DNA from: Panulirus ornatus
Lineage: Eukaryota > Arthropoda > Malacostraca > Decapoda > Palinuridae
Length of the DNA stretch: 64,000 nucleotides
Reading direction: 5' to 3'
Assembly: GCF_036320965.1 (NCBI RefSeq)
Contig: NC_092241.1
Span: 24,786,656 to 24,850,655 of the forward strand
The first letter of the stretch is position 1. Each line of letters begins with the position of its first letter. Shown here in pieces: positions 48,660 through 63,301 of this stretch. The notes below the pieces were generated by a model that worked only from the letters and a program-made list of their open reading frames with translations, did not search any database and was not told where the DNA came from. Made by a program: the position numbers and the translations under genes.

Positions 48660-49530
48660 TCTAAATATGTCAATGGTAAGGTGAGGGGGTAGGGTGCAGC
48701 TAAAGTGTTACCCTGGAAGGTGTGGCGAAGGTGAGAGGGCATTTTAGATGTCAATGGTGAAGGTGAGAGGTGAAGATGACCCAGAGGTGTGTCGTTGGTG
48801 AACATGAGACAGCGAGGTGTCACTGGTGTAGGTGAGGGAACAGTTTATGGCGAAAGTCAGGGTTGAAGAATCACTTAAGACGTCACATGTCACTGGTAAA
48901 GGTTGGGCTTATGGAGGAACGCATCAGTGGTATTAATGATGAGTGGGGGAACTGTTAAAGTGTCACTGCTTAAAGTGAGGAGTGAGGAGCAGCTGAGGTG
49001 TTTCTGGTGAGAGTAAGGGACGAAGTAAACTGAGGTGCCATTGGATAATGTGAGGTGCACTGGTAGTGTACAAGGGTATCCATAAGGGAGATGTGGTTTA
49101 AAGTGGCAGCTGAGGTGACAGTGGTGGTGGTGAGAGGTAAGGTGGTCGCTGAGGTGACACTGGTGGTGATGAGAGGTAAAGTGGCAGTGAGGTGACACTT
49201 GCGGTGGTGAAAGGTAACGTGATAGCTGAGGTGACGGTGGTGTTAGTGAGAGGTAAGGTGGTAGCTGAGGCGAGACTGGTGGTGGTGAGAGATATGATGG
49301 TAGCTGGCGTGATACTAGTGGTGGTGAGGGGAAGGATAGCTGAGGTAAAACGGTGGTGGTAAAGGATAAGATGGAAGCTGAGGTAACACTGGTAGTGGTG
49401 GGGAGTAAGGTGGTAGCTGAAGTGACACTTTGAGTAGTTAGGGGTATGTGAGTTGCCTAGGTGTCAATAGTTTGTCTTTAGGAGTGAGAGAGTAGCTGAG
49501 GTGACACTGGGGGTGGTGAGGCAAAATATG
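48660..49530 (+). repeat. 39-bp minisatellite, copy 2
   Basis: Same units in the same order as 37180-38030, with substitutions such as CACTTGCGG for CACTGGTGG and one unit trimmed near 49335. Confidence 0.85.
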
Positions 49531-49904
49531 TAGAACAACAAGTAACGCTGAAACGTTAGAATATAACTTTTGCAAATGAAGAAGTTTTGCTACCTTAATA
49601 TTATCAGACAACGTAATGCGAACATCACATCTCCCGGAAAGGAGTTCGACTTGAAAATCTGTGATGTGTTGGTTGTCTGAGAGTACCATAATAACTACCT
49701 TACCGCAAAAGCTGACGACTTCCGCTAGTTTGTAAGTTGTTGTGATATGAATGAAGTCCCCAAAGAAAAGTGGACGATCTTATCATGATTTAGGGAAGGA
49801 TTAGGCTCCAACATCATTTAGAAATGACTGCTCCCTCTGGACCCCAGACCAGTAGACATTGTAGTCAGGAAGTAAACAGGAGAATCATTTTTTTTTTAAC
49901 GTTT

Positions 49905-50277
49905 GAACAAGGGGCAAGTATGCAGTCTGTTGTGGGTGAGAGAGCTTGGGAAATGAGTCAGTTGTTGTTCGCTGAAGATACAGCGCTGGTGGCTGATTCG
50001 TGTGAGAAACTGTAGAAGCTGGTGACTGAGTTTGGAAAAGTGTGTGAAAGAAGAAAGCTGAGAGGAAATGCGAATAAGAGCAAGGTTAATAGGTACAGCA
50101 GGGTATAAAGGCACTATACATGCATTACTCCAATCCTCAGGCGCTTCACCTTGAGCCATGCATACATTAAATATCCTCACCAACCAGTCAACAATACAGT
50201 CACCCCCTTTAATAAACTCCACTGCAATACCATCCAAACCGGCCGCCTTCCCGGCTTTCATCTTCCGCAAAGCTCTC
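49905..50277. mobile_element. two opposed LINE RT fragments (duplicate of 38396-38778)
   Basis: Plus-strand catalytic fragment 49905-50105, here FAEDTALVADS with the first Asp of FADD changed to Glu, meets minus-strand KMKAGKAAGLDGIAVEFIKG at 50106-50277. The junction is the same as in the other copy (GGTATAAAGGCAC). Confidence 0.88.
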
Positions 50278-50375
50278 AGTAGGGGGCAGGTGAGGATGTT
50301 CCCTTAGTGGCCCAGTCCCTTGTTCTTAACGCTACCTCGCTAACGCGGGAAATGGCGAATAGTATGAAATATAAG
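50278..50375 (+). mobile_element. short LINE derivative S10, 3' part only
   Basis: Duplicate of the fragment at 38779, with an intact CGCTACCTCGCTAACGCGGG tail. Leads into (AT)n. Confidence 0.82.
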
Positions 50376-53447
<3,072 letters not shown>

Positions 53448-53454
53448 AAGCCGG

Positions 53455-55240
53455 ACCTATACATATATACATATATACACATGTACATAGTTCATGCTTG
53501 CTGCCTTTGTTCATTCCCTCGCCACACTGCCTCACATGAAATGACCCCCCCTCGCCGGATGTGAGCGAAGTAGCACTAGGAAAAGGCAACAATGGCCACA
53601 TTAGTTCACACTCACTCTCTAGTTGTCATGTATAATGCACCGAAACCACAGCTACCTTCCCACATCCTGGCCCCATAAAACTCTCTGTAGTTTACCCCAG
53701 ACACTTCACATGCCCTGTTTCAATCCATTGACAGCACGTCGACCCCGCTATACCATATCGTTCCAATTCACTCTATTCGTTGAACACCTTTCACCCTCCT
53801 GCATGTTCGCGTCACAATCACTCAAAATCTTTTTCGCTTCATCCTTCCACCTCCAATTTGGTCTCCCAGTTCTCCCTGTTCTCTCCACCTCTGACACATA
53901 TATCCTCTTTGTCAATCTTTCCTCTCTCATTCTCTCTGTGTGACCAAACCATTTCAACACACCCTCTTCTGCTCTCTCAACCACACTCTTGTTAGACCAC
54001 ACATCTCTCTTACCCTTTCATTAATTACTCGATCAAATCACCTCACACCACTTATTGTCCTCAAAATCTCATTTCCAACACATCCACCATTCTCCGCACA
54101 ACCCTACCTATAGCCCATGCCTTGCATCCATATAACATTGTTGGAACCACTATTCCTTCAAACATACCCATTTTTGCTTTCCGAGATAATGTTCTCGACT
54201 TCCACAAATTCTTCAACGCTCCCAGAACTTTCGCCCCCTCCCCCACCCTGTGACTCACTTCCGCTTCCATGTTTCCGTCCTCTGACAAATCGACTCCCAT
54301 ATATCTAAAACATTTCATTTTCTGCAGTTTCTCTACATTCAAACCTACCTCCCAGTTGACTTGTCCCTCCACCCTACTGTACCTAATAACCTCATCCACA
54401 TTAGACTGCATACTTAACCCTGTTTCCAAAACATTTTCATTCACCTCCTTAACAACACCATCCAGAAACAACTTAAACAAACTTGGAGACATCACGCACC
54501 CCTGCCGCAAAACGACATTCACTGAAAACCAATCACTTTCCTCTCTTACTACTCGTACACATGCTATATATCCTAGAAATAACTTTCCACTGCTTCCAGC
54601 AACTTGCTTCCGACACCATAAACTCTTCACATCTTCCACTGAGCATCTCTATCAACTCTATCATATGCCTTCTCCAGATCCATTCATGCTACATGCAGAT
54701 CCATTTGTTTTTCTGAGTATTTCTCACATACACACTTCAAAGCAAAAACCTGATTCACATATATATACATACCACTTCTGAAACCACACTGATCTTCCCT
54801 AGTCTGATGATTTGTACACGCTTTCACCCTCTCCATCAATACCCTCCCATATAATTTCCCAGGAATACTCAACAAACTTTTACCTCTGTAATCTGAACAT
54901 TCACCTTTATCTGCTTAGCATTTGTATAAAGGCACTATACATGCATTACTCCAATCCTCAGGCGCTTCACCTTGAGCCATGCATACATTGAATATCCTCA
55001 CCAACCAGTCAACAATACAGTCACCCCTTTCTTTAATAAACTCCCCTGCAATACCATCCAAACCCGCCGCCTTCCCGGCTTTCATCTCCCGCAAAGCTCT
55101 CACTACCTCTTCTCTGTTTACCAAATCATTCTCCCTGATCCTCTCACAGGTTCCTTTCCTCAAACATACTACCTATCTCTTCTTTTTTTTCTCATCTTCG
55201 TTACATCCACACACTTTTAGACATCCAATCTGAGCCTTCA
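53455..55240 (-). mobile_element. RTE-like LINE copy 16: divergent, internally deleted
   Basis: Long-class 3' UTR, C-terminus (53748-54002, FGHTERMREERLTKRIYVSE), RT pieces (54061-54639, with GLRQ changed to VLRQGCVMSPSLF), RT N-terminus (54915-55163) and finally the protein N-terminus (55160-55240: GCPKVCGCN-like, MFEERN). The FADD block is deleted: SMQSNVDE runs straight into VIRYSRVEGQ. The endonuclease body is also deleted: codons for RKGTCERIREND join the first ~45 codons to the RT. Together these leave a 1.8-kb skeleton. Confidence 0.9.
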
Positions 55241-55309
55241 TATATGTATGAAGTATGAAAAAGCATAATGATGACAAGAACACATTTCTGTGTATCTCCA
55301 ATCCACTAA

Positions 55310-55728
55310 AAGCCAGAGCACCAGCTGGTCATCACCATAATACGACAGCGCCAGTAGCTCATCTTTTGTATGGTTCACTAGCCAATACAAGTCACCGTAA
55401 CACGACAGCAACAGCAAGTCATCTAGTGTATGGGTCATCAGCCAGCGCAAGTAACCATAACAGTACATTACCAGCAGGTCATCTAGTATATGGGTCACCA
55501 CCCGGTGCAAGTCACCATGACACGACAGCGCCAGCAGGACATCTAGTATATGGGTCACCAGCTAGTGCAAGTCACCATAATACAACAGCACCAGGAGGTC
55601 TTCTAGTATATGGCTCACCAGCCAGTACAAGTCACCATGACACGGCAGCACCAGCAGGTCATCTAGCGTATGGTTCACCAGCCAGTACAAGTCACCATAA
55701 CACGACAGCACCAGCAGGACATCTAATA
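55310..55728 (+). repeat. 60-bp minisatellite with a 20-residue open repeat
   Basis: About seven units of 60 bp, coding in one plus-strand frame for repeats close to HLVYGSPASTSHHNTTAPAG. An open frame spans 55255-55740. Between units many differences fall on third codon positions (GGT/GGA, GGG/GGT/GGC, GTA/GTG, AGT/AGC, GCA/GCG, AAC/AAT), and others are conservative, which hints at past selection on a repeat protein. No signal peptide, start context or family is recognised. Confidence 0.75.
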
Positions 55729-55740
55729 TTCTATCAGTGA

Positions 55741-56105
55741 TCACCACTGCATCTACAGCACCTGATTCTGGCAAGCCATCGACAACCTCTTGCTACTAAT
55801 GGTGTGATGCAGTTGACTATATGCATGAAGGTGCCGCCACCCTGCTGGACGAAGGCTCTGTCATACACCCTTTTAAGCCGCTACAGTCTGATACATCCAT
55901 CTGACACATTCCTCCAGAGCTATAAAATTCCACGCGCTTTGGGGGCTGGATCGAGGGGATGAACACTTGATTGTTTTCTCCTGCCCTGAATATCTGAATC
56001 TTGACTTTTTCACCTTGTCTTTCACGGTTTTCGATTAGAGAAAAAGGAAAGCTTTATCATGCCTCAATCACACTTTGCGAAAAGCAAACTTCAAATATAT
56101 TTTGA
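55741..56105. other. unassigned low-copy DNA
   Basis: About 365 bp without microsatellite or LINE similarity. A TATAAA occurs near 55924 but with no supporting gene structure. Confidence 0.4.
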
Positions 56106-59100
56106 ATATATTTATTTATTTATTATACTTTGTCGCCGTCTCCCGCGTCTGCGAGGTAGCGCAAGGAAACAGACGAAAGAAATGGCCCAACCCCCCCCCC
56201 CCCATACACATGTATATACATACGTCCACACACGCAAATATACATACCTACACAGCTTTCCATGGTTTACCCCAGACGCTTCACATGCCCTGCTTCAATC
56301 CACTGACAGCACGTCAACCCCGGTATACCACATCGCTCCAATTCACTCTATTCCTTGCCCTCCTTTCACCCTCCTGCATGCTCAGGCCCCGATCACACAA
56401 AATCTTTTTCACTCCATCTTTCCACCTCCAATTTGGTCTCCCTCTTCTCCTTGTTCCCTCCACCTCCGACACATATATCCTCTTGGTCAATCTTTCCTCA
56501 CTCATTCTCTCCATGTGCCCAAACCACTTCAAAACACCCTCTTCTGCTCTCTCAACCACGCTCTTTTTATTTCCACACATCTCTCCTACCCTTACGTTAC
56601 TCACTCGATCAAACCACCTCACACCACACATTGTCCTCAAACATCTCATTTCCAGCACATCCATCCTCCTGCGCACAACTCTATCCATAGCCCACGCCTC
56701 GCAACCATACAACATTGTTGGAATCACTATTCCTTCAAACATACCCATTTTTGCTTTCCGAGATAATGTTCTCGACTTCCACACATTCTTCAAGGCCCCC
56801 AGGATTTTCGCCCCCTTCCCCACCCTATGATGCACTTCCGCTTCCATGGTTCCATCCGCTGCCAGATCCACTCCCAGATATCTAAAACACTTCACTTCCT
56901 CCAGTTTTTCTCCATTCAAACTCACCTCCCAATTGACTTGACCCTCAACCCTACTGTACCTAATAACCTTGCTCTTATTCACATTTACTCTTAACTTTCT
57001 TCTTCCACACACTTTTCCAAACTCAGTCACCAGCTTCTGCAGTTTCTCACATGAATCAGCCACCAGCGCTGTATCATCAGCGAACAACAACTGACTCACT
57101 TCCCAAGCTCTCTCATCCCCAACAGACTTCATACTTGCCCCTCTTTCCAAAACTCTTGCATTTACCTCCCTAACAACCCCATCCATAAACAAATTAAACA
57201 ACCATGGAGACATCACACACCCCTGCCGCAAACCTACATTCACTGAGAACCAATCACTTTCTTCCTACACGTACACATGCCTTACATCCTCGATAAAAAC
57301 TTTTCACTGCTTCTAACAACTTTCCTCCCACACCAAATATTCTTAATACCTTCCACAGAGCATCTCTATCAACTCTATCATATGCCTTCTCCAGATCCAT
57401 AAATGCTACATACAAATCCATTTGCTTTTCTAAGTATTTCTCACATACATTCTTCAAAGCAAACACCTGATCCACACATCCTCTACCACTTCTGAAACCA
57501 CACTGCTCTTCCCCAATCTGATGCTCTGTACATGCCTTCACCCTCTCAATCAATACCCTCCCATATAATTTACCAGGAATACTCAACAAACTTATACCTC
57601 TGTAATTTGAGCACTCACTCTTATCCCCTATGCCTTTGTACAATGGCACTATGCACGCATTCCGCCAATCCTCAGGCACCTCACCATGAGTCATACATAC
57701 ATTAAATAACCTTACCAACCAGTCAACAATACAGTCACCCCTTTTTTGATAAATTCCACTGCAATACCATCCAAACCTACTGCCTTGCCGGCTTTCATCT
57801 TCCGCAAAGCTTTCACTACCTCTTCTCTGTTTACCAAATCATTTTCCCTAGCCCTCTCACTTTGCACACCACCTCGACCAAAACACCCTATATCTGCCAC
57901 TCTATCATCAAACACATTCAACAAACCTTCAAAATACTCACTCCATCTCCTTCTCACATCACCACTACTTGTTATCACCTCCCCACTTGCGCCCTTCACC
58001 GAAGTTCCCATTTGCTCCCTTGTCTTACGCACTTTATTTACCTCCTTCCAGAACATCTTTTTATTCTCCCTAAAATTTAATGATACTCTCTCACCCCAAC
58101 TCTCATTTGCCCTTTTTTTCACCTCTTGCACCTTTCTCTTGACCTCCTGTCTCTTTCTTTTATACATCTCCCACTCAATTGCATTTTTTCCCTGCAAAAA
58201 TCGTCCAAATGCCTCTCTCTTCTCTTTCACTAATACTCTTACTTCTTCATCCCACCACTCACTACCCTTTCTAATCAACCCACCTCCCACTCTTCTCATG
58301 CCACAAGCATCTTTTGCGCAATCCATCACTGATTCCCTAAATACATCCCAGTCCTCCCCCACTCCCCTTACTTCAATTGTTCTCACCTTTTTCCATTCTG
58401 TATTCAGTCTCTCCTGGTACTTCCTCACACAGGTCTCCTTCTCAAGCTCACTTACTCTCACCACCCTCTTCACCCCAACATTCACTCTTCTTTTCTGAAA
58501 ACCCATACAAATCTTCACCTTAGCCTCCACAAGATAATGATCAGACATCCCTCCAGTTGCACCTCTCAGCACATTAACATCCAAAAGTCTCTCTTTCGCG
58601 CGCCTGTCAATTAACACGTAATCCAATAACGCTCTCTGGCCATCTCTCCTACTTACATAAGTATACTTATGTATATCTCGCTTTTTAAACCAGGTATTCC
58701 CAATCATCAGTCCTTTTTCAGCACATAAATCTACAAGCTCTTCACCATTTCCATTTACAACACTGAACACCGCATATATACCAATTATTCCCTCAACTGC
58801 CACATTACTCACCTTTGCATTCAAATCACCCATCACTATGACCCGGTCTCGTGCATCAAAACCACTAACACACTCATTCAGCTGCTCCCAAAACACTTGC
58901 CTCTCTTGATCTTTCTTCTCATGCCCAGGTGCATATGCACCAATAATCACCCACCTCTCTCCATCAACTTTCAGTTTTACCCATATTAATCGCGAATTTA
59001 CTTTCTTACACTCTATCACATACTCCCACAACTCCTGTTTCAGGAGTATTGCTACTCCTTCCCTTGCTCTTGTCCTCTCACTAATCCCTGACTTTACTCC

Positions 59101-59430
59101 CCAGACATTCCCAAACCACTCTTCCCCTTTGCCCTTGAGCTTCGTTTCACTCAGAGCCAAAACATCCAGGTTCCTTTCCTCAAACATACTACCTATCTCT
59201 CCTTTTTTCACATCTTGGTTACATCCACACACATTTAGGCACCCCACTCTGAGCCTTCGAGGAGGATGAGCACTCCCCGCGTGACTCCTTCTTCTGTTTC
59301 CCATTTTAGAAAGTTAATACAAGGAGGGGAGGATTTCTGGCCCCCCGCTCCCGTCCCCTCTAGTCGCTTTCTACGACACGCGAGGAATACGTGGGAAGTA
59401 TTCTTTCACCCCTATCCCCAGGGATGATAT
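56106..59430 (-). mobile_element. RTE-like LINE copy 17: most complete, with 5' leader
   Basis: Reads on the minus strand: leader (59430-59305), ATG at 59304, endonuclease, linker, RT, C-terminal domain, stop at 56314, medium 3' UTR to 56106. Total 3.3 kb, the expected RTE size. The leader starts ATCCCTGGGGATAGGGG and contains GTCGTAGAAAGCGACTAG and the GAATACTTCCCACGTATTC hairpin, the same head as the short elements. Two frameshifts break an otherwise ~995-codon frame: a missing G near 57745 and a 4-bp deletion near 57250. GIGDKSECSNY and VGKGAKILGAL are shared with copy 18. Confidence 0.95.
57712..59304 (-). CDS. LINE endonuclease, linker and RT N-terminus, 530 codons, native ATG
   Basis: The only copy here with a plausible native start. 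The APE-type endonuclease nicks the genomic target; its motifs are GCLNVCG (21-27), SETK (52-55), AYAPG (123-127), GDLN (159-162), LDYVLID (227-233) and SDHY (254-257), in the order expected of the family. A basic and acidic linker of about 200 residues follows, then AGKAVGLDGIAVEFIKKG, where the frame is lost. The rest continues in 57254-57718 (RT to motif A, including FMDLEKAYDRVDR) and 56314-57243 (motif B, FADD and C-terminus). The product as it stands would be nuclease without polymerase. Confidence 0.88.
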   Translation of the reverse strand: MGNRRRSHAGSAHPPRRLRVGCLNVCGCNQDVKKGEIGSMFEERNLDVLALSETKLKGKGEEWFGNVWGVKSGISERTRAREGVAILLKQELWEYVIECKKVNSRLIWVKLKVDGERWVIIGAYAPGHEKKDQERQVFWEQLNECVSGFDARDRVIVMGDLNAKVSNVAVEGIIGIYAVFSVVNGNGEELVDLCAEKGLMIGNTWFKKRDIHKYTYVSRRDGQRALLDYVLIDRRAKERLLDVNVLRGATGGMSDHYLVEAKVKICMGFQKRRVNVGVKRVVRVSELEKETCVRKYQERLNTEWKKVRTIEVRGVGEDWDVFRESVMDCAKDACGMRRVGGGLIRKGSEWWDEEVRVLVKEKREAFGRFLQGKNAIEWEMYKRKRQEVKRKVQEVKKRANESWGERVSLNFRENKKMFWKEVNKVRKTREQMGTSVKGASGEVITSSGDVRRRWSEYFEGLLNVFDDRVADIGCFGRGGVQSERARENDLVNREEVVKALRKMKAGKAVGLDGIAVEFIKKGVTVLLTGW

Positions 59431-59515
59431 ACATATATATATACATATACACATACACACACATACACATACATACGCACATATACACACACACACACAT
59501 ACATATATATACATA
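59431..59515. repeat. (TA)n/(CA)n mixed microsatellite
   Basis: About 85 bp of alternating purine-pyrimidine TA and CA units upstream of the LINE leader. Confidence 0.9.
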
Positions 59516-59951
59516 TGAAAAATGTAAGAAACAATTTAGAAAACTGAAACTTCTAGCTTGAAATGAATAAAAAAATGAATGTCACATAATGGTTCAACCT
59601 CTGGCTATGGAAAAAGGAAATGTATAATTTATTTACACAAACGTCAATAGCAGTTCTCATCAATTTAACCACTGTATCAATAAGCTTCAATGTCTAAGCT
59701 ACATTTTTCTCCAATTTCACTATTTTCTTGTCAAAACACCATGTATGAAAACTATCACTCCAGTAACACAACTATAAACATTTACTTCCCCTTTAAAAAA
59801 AAGTTCTGGGGAAGTCTGTCTCGATACACTGCGGGAAACTCTACCACCTGGCGAGGTTTGTGTTGCAATGGTTCCCGATTCACAAACGTAGTAGCATCAC
59901 TGGTGGGCCAAGGTAGTTCCGTTTGCGAAGAGGCGCTTTATATGATATATA
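59516..59951. other. unassigned low-copy DNA
   Basis: About 435 bp, A/T-rich on the left and more balanced on the right (CGGGAAACTCTACCACCTGG). No gene recognised. It ends at the truncated 5' end of copy 18. Confidence 0.45.
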
Positions 59952-59990
59952 TATGCACCTAGGCATGAAAAGAAAGATCATGAGAGGCAA

Positions 59991-60785
59991 GTGTTTTGGG
60001 AGCAGCTGAATGAGTGTGTTAGTGGTTTTGATGCACGAGACCGGGTTATAGTGATGGGTGATTTGAATGCAAAGGTGAGTAATTTGGCAGTTGAGGGAAT
60101 AATTGGTATACATGGGGTGTTCAGTGTTGTAAATGGAAATGGTGAAGAGCTTGTAGATTTATGTGCTGAAAAAGGACTGATGATTGGGAATACCTGGTTT
60201 AAAAAGCGAGATATACATAAGTATACTTATGTAAGTAGGAGAGATGGCCAGAGAGCGTTATTGGATTACGTGTTAATTGACAGGCGTGCGAAAGAGAGAC
60301 TTTTGGATGTTAATGTGCTGAGAGGTGCAACTGGAGGGATGTCTGATCATTATCTTGTGGAGGCTAAGGTGAAGATTTGTATAGGTTTTCAGAAAAGAAG
60401 AGTGAATGTTGGGGTGAAGAGGGTGGTGAGAGTAAGTGAGCTTGGGAAGGAGACCTGTGTGAGGAAGTACCAGGAGAGACTGAATACAGAATGGAAAAAG
60501 GTGAGAACAATGGAAGTAAGGGGAGTGGGGGAGGAATGGGATGTATTTAGGGAATCAGTGATGGATTGCGCAAAAGATGCTTGTGGCATGAGAAGAGTGG
60601 GAGGTGGGTTGATTAGAAAGGGTAGTGAGTGGTGGGATGAAGAAGGAAGAGTATTAGTGAAAGAGAAGAGAGAGGCATTTGGACGATTTTTGCAGGGAAA
60701 AAATACAATTGAGTGGGAGATGTTTAAAAGAAAGAGACAGGAGGTCAAGAGAAAGGTGCAAGAGGTGAAAAAAAGGGGCAAATGA
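59991..60785 (+). CDS. LINE endonuclease (C-terminal two thirds) and linker, 264 codons
   Basis: Keeps MGDLNAKVSNLAVEGIIG, LLDYVLIDRRAKERLLDVNV and GMSDHYLVEAKVKI, so the catalytic Asp, Asn and His of the APE fold are present; the N-terminal Asn and Glu motifs are lost by truncation. The ATG is internal to the element. The frame ends at the purine-run frameshift. Confidence 0.85.
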   Translation: MFWEQLNECVSGFDARDRVIVMGDLNAKVSNLAVEGIIGIHGVFSVVNGNGEELVDLCAEKGLMIGNTWFKKRDIHKYTYVSRRDGQRALLDYVLIDRRAKERLLDVNVLRGATGGMSDHYLVEAKVKICIGFQKRRVNVGVKRVVRVSELGKETCVRKYQERLNTEWKKVRTMEVRGVGEEWDVFRESVMDCAKDACGMRRVGGGLIRKGSEWWDEEGRVLVKEKREAFGRFLQGKNTIEWEMFKRKRQEVKRKVQEVKKRGK

Positions 60786-61610
60786 GAGTTGGGGTGAGAG
60801 AGTATCATTAAATTTTAGGGAGAATAAAAAGATGTTCTGGAAGGAGGTAAATAAAGTGCGTAAGACAAGGGAGCAAATGGGAAATTCAGTGAAGGGCGCA
60901 AATGGGGAGGTGATAACAAGTAGTGGTGATGTGAGAAGGAGATGGAGTGAGTATTTTGAAGGTTTGTTGAATGTGTTTGATGATAGAGTGGCAGATATAC
61001 GGTGTTTTGGTCGAGGTGGTGTGCAAAGTGAGAGGGTTAGGGAAAATGATTTGGTAAACAGAGAAGAGGTAGTGAAGGCTTTGCGGAAGATGAAAGCCGG
61101 CAAGGCAGCAGGTTTGGATGGTATTGCAGTGGAATTTATTAAAAAAGGGGGTGACTGTATTGTTGACTGGTTGGTAAGGTTATTTAATGTATGTATGACT
61201 CATGGTGAGGTGCCTGAGGATTGGCGGAATGCGTGCATAGTGCCATTGTACAAAGGCATAGGGGATAAGAGTGAGTGCTCAAATTACAGAGGTATAAGTT
61301 TGTTGAGTATTCCTGGTAAATTATATGGGAGGGTATTGATTGAGAGGGTGAAGGCATGTACAGAGCATCAGATTGGGGAAGAGCAGTGTGGTTTCAGAAG
61401 TGGCAGAGGATGTGTGGATCAGGTGTTTGCTTTGAAGAATGTATGTGAGAAATACTTAGAAAAGCAAATGGATTTGTATGTAGCATTTATGGATCTGGAG
61501 AAGGCATATGATAGGGTTGATAGAGATGCTCTGTGGAAGGTATTAAGAATATATGGTGTGGGAGGAAAGTTGTTAGAAGCAGTGAAAAGTTTTTATCGAG
61601 GATGTAAGAC

Positions 61611-62579
61611 ATGTGTACGTGTAGAAGAAAGGAAAGTGATTGGTTCTCAGTGAATGTAGGTTTGCGGCAGGGGTGTGTGATGTCTCCATGGTTGTTTAAT
61701 TTGTTTATGGATGGGGTTGTTAGGGAGGTAAATGCAAGAGTTTTGGAAAGAGGGGCAAGTATGAAGTCTGCTGGGGATGAGAGAGCTTGGGAAGTGAGTC
61801 AGTTGTTGTTCGCTGATGATACAGCGCTGGTGGCTGATTCATGTGAGAAACTGCAGAAGCTGGTGACTGAGTTTGGTAAAGTGTGTGGAAGAAGAAAGTT
61901 AAGAGTAAATGTGAATAAGAGCAAGGTAATTAGGTACAGTAGGGTTGAGGGTCAAGTCAATTGGGAGGTGAGTTTGAATGGAGAAAAACTGGAGGAAGTG
62001 AAGTGTTTTAGATATCTGGGAGTGGATCTGGCAGCGGATGGAACCATGGAAGCGGAAGTGGATCATAGGGTGGGGAAGGGGGCGAAAATTCTGGGGGCCT
62101 TGAAGAATGTGTGGAAGTCGAGAACATTATCTCGGAAAGCAAAAATGGGTATGTTTGAAGGAATAGTGGTTCCAACAATGTTGTATGGTTGCGAGGCGTG
62201 GGCTATGGATAGAGTTGTGCGCAGGAGGATGGATGTGCTGGAAATGAGATGGTTGAGGACAATGTGTGATGTGAGGTGGTTTGATCTAGTGAGTAACGTA
62301 AGGGTAAGAGAGATGTGTGGAAATAAAAAGAGCGTGGTTGAGAGAGCAGAAGAGGGTGTTTTGAAGTGGTTTGGGCACATGGAGAGAATGAGTGAGGAAA
62401 GATTGACCAAGAGGATATATGTGTCGGAGGTGGAGGGAACGAGGAGAAGAGGGAGACCAAATTGGAGGTGGAAAGATGGAGTGAAAAAGATTTTGTGTGA
62501 TCGGGGCCTGAACATGCAGGAGGGTGAAAGGAGGGCAAGGAATAGATTGAATTGGAGCGATGTGGTATACCGGGGTTGA
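61611..62579 (+). CDS. LINE RT C-terminal half and C-terminal domain, 322 codons
   Basis: From [20 protein letters not shown] through FADD and FRYLGVDLAADG to RRGRPNWRWKDG. Private changes in the C-terminal domain (RWLRTMCDVRWFDLVSN) hit otherwise constant Cys and Gly positions. Confidence 0.85.
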   Translation: MCTCRRKESDWFSVNVGLRQGCVMSPWLFNLFMDGVVREVNARVLERGASMKSAGDERAWEVSQLLFADDTALVADSCEKLQKLVTEFGKVCGRRKLRVNVNKSKVIRYSRVEGQVNWEVSLNGEKLEEVKCFRYLGVDLAADGTMEAEVDHRVGKGAKILGALKNVWKSRTLSRKAKMGMFEGIVVPTMLYGCEAWAMDRVVRRRMDVLEMRWLRTMCDVRWFDLVSNVRVREMCGNKKSVVERAEEGVLKWFGHMERMSEERLTKRIYVSEVEGTRRRGRPNWRWKDGVKKILCDRGLNMQEGERRARNRLNWSDVVYRG

Positions 62580-62778
62580 CGTGCTGTCAGTGGATTGAAT
62601 CAAGGCATGTGAAGCGTCTGGGGTAAACCATGGAAAGCTGTGTAGGTATGTATATTTGCGTGTGTGGACGTATGTATATACATGTGTATTGGGGGGGTTG
62701 GGCCATTTCTTTTGTCTGTTTCCTTGCGCTACCTCGCAAACGCGGGAGACAGCGACAAAGTATAATAAATAGATAAAA

Positions 62779-63264
<486 letters not shown>

Positions 63265-63300
<36 letters not shown>
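63265..63300. repeat. (AT)n microsatellite
   Basis: About 34 bp of AT dinucleotide between S12 and the Penelope-like fragment. Confidence 0.95.
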
Positions 63301-63301
63301 A

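Larger units (their letters stand above)
59952..62768 (+). mobile_element. RTE-like LINE copy 18: endonuclease to tail, two frameshifts
   Basis: Starts at APRHEKKDHERQVFWEQLN in the endonuclease. Frames: 59991-60785 (endonuclease and linker), 60832-61653 (RT to motif A and beyond), 61611-62579 (motif B, QLLFADDTALVADS, C-terminus). Breaks are an extra G in the A/G run near 60777 and a small deletion near 61627. Medium 3' UTR, then AATAAATAGATAAAA and (AT)n. Same subfamily as copy 17. Confidence 0.95.
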
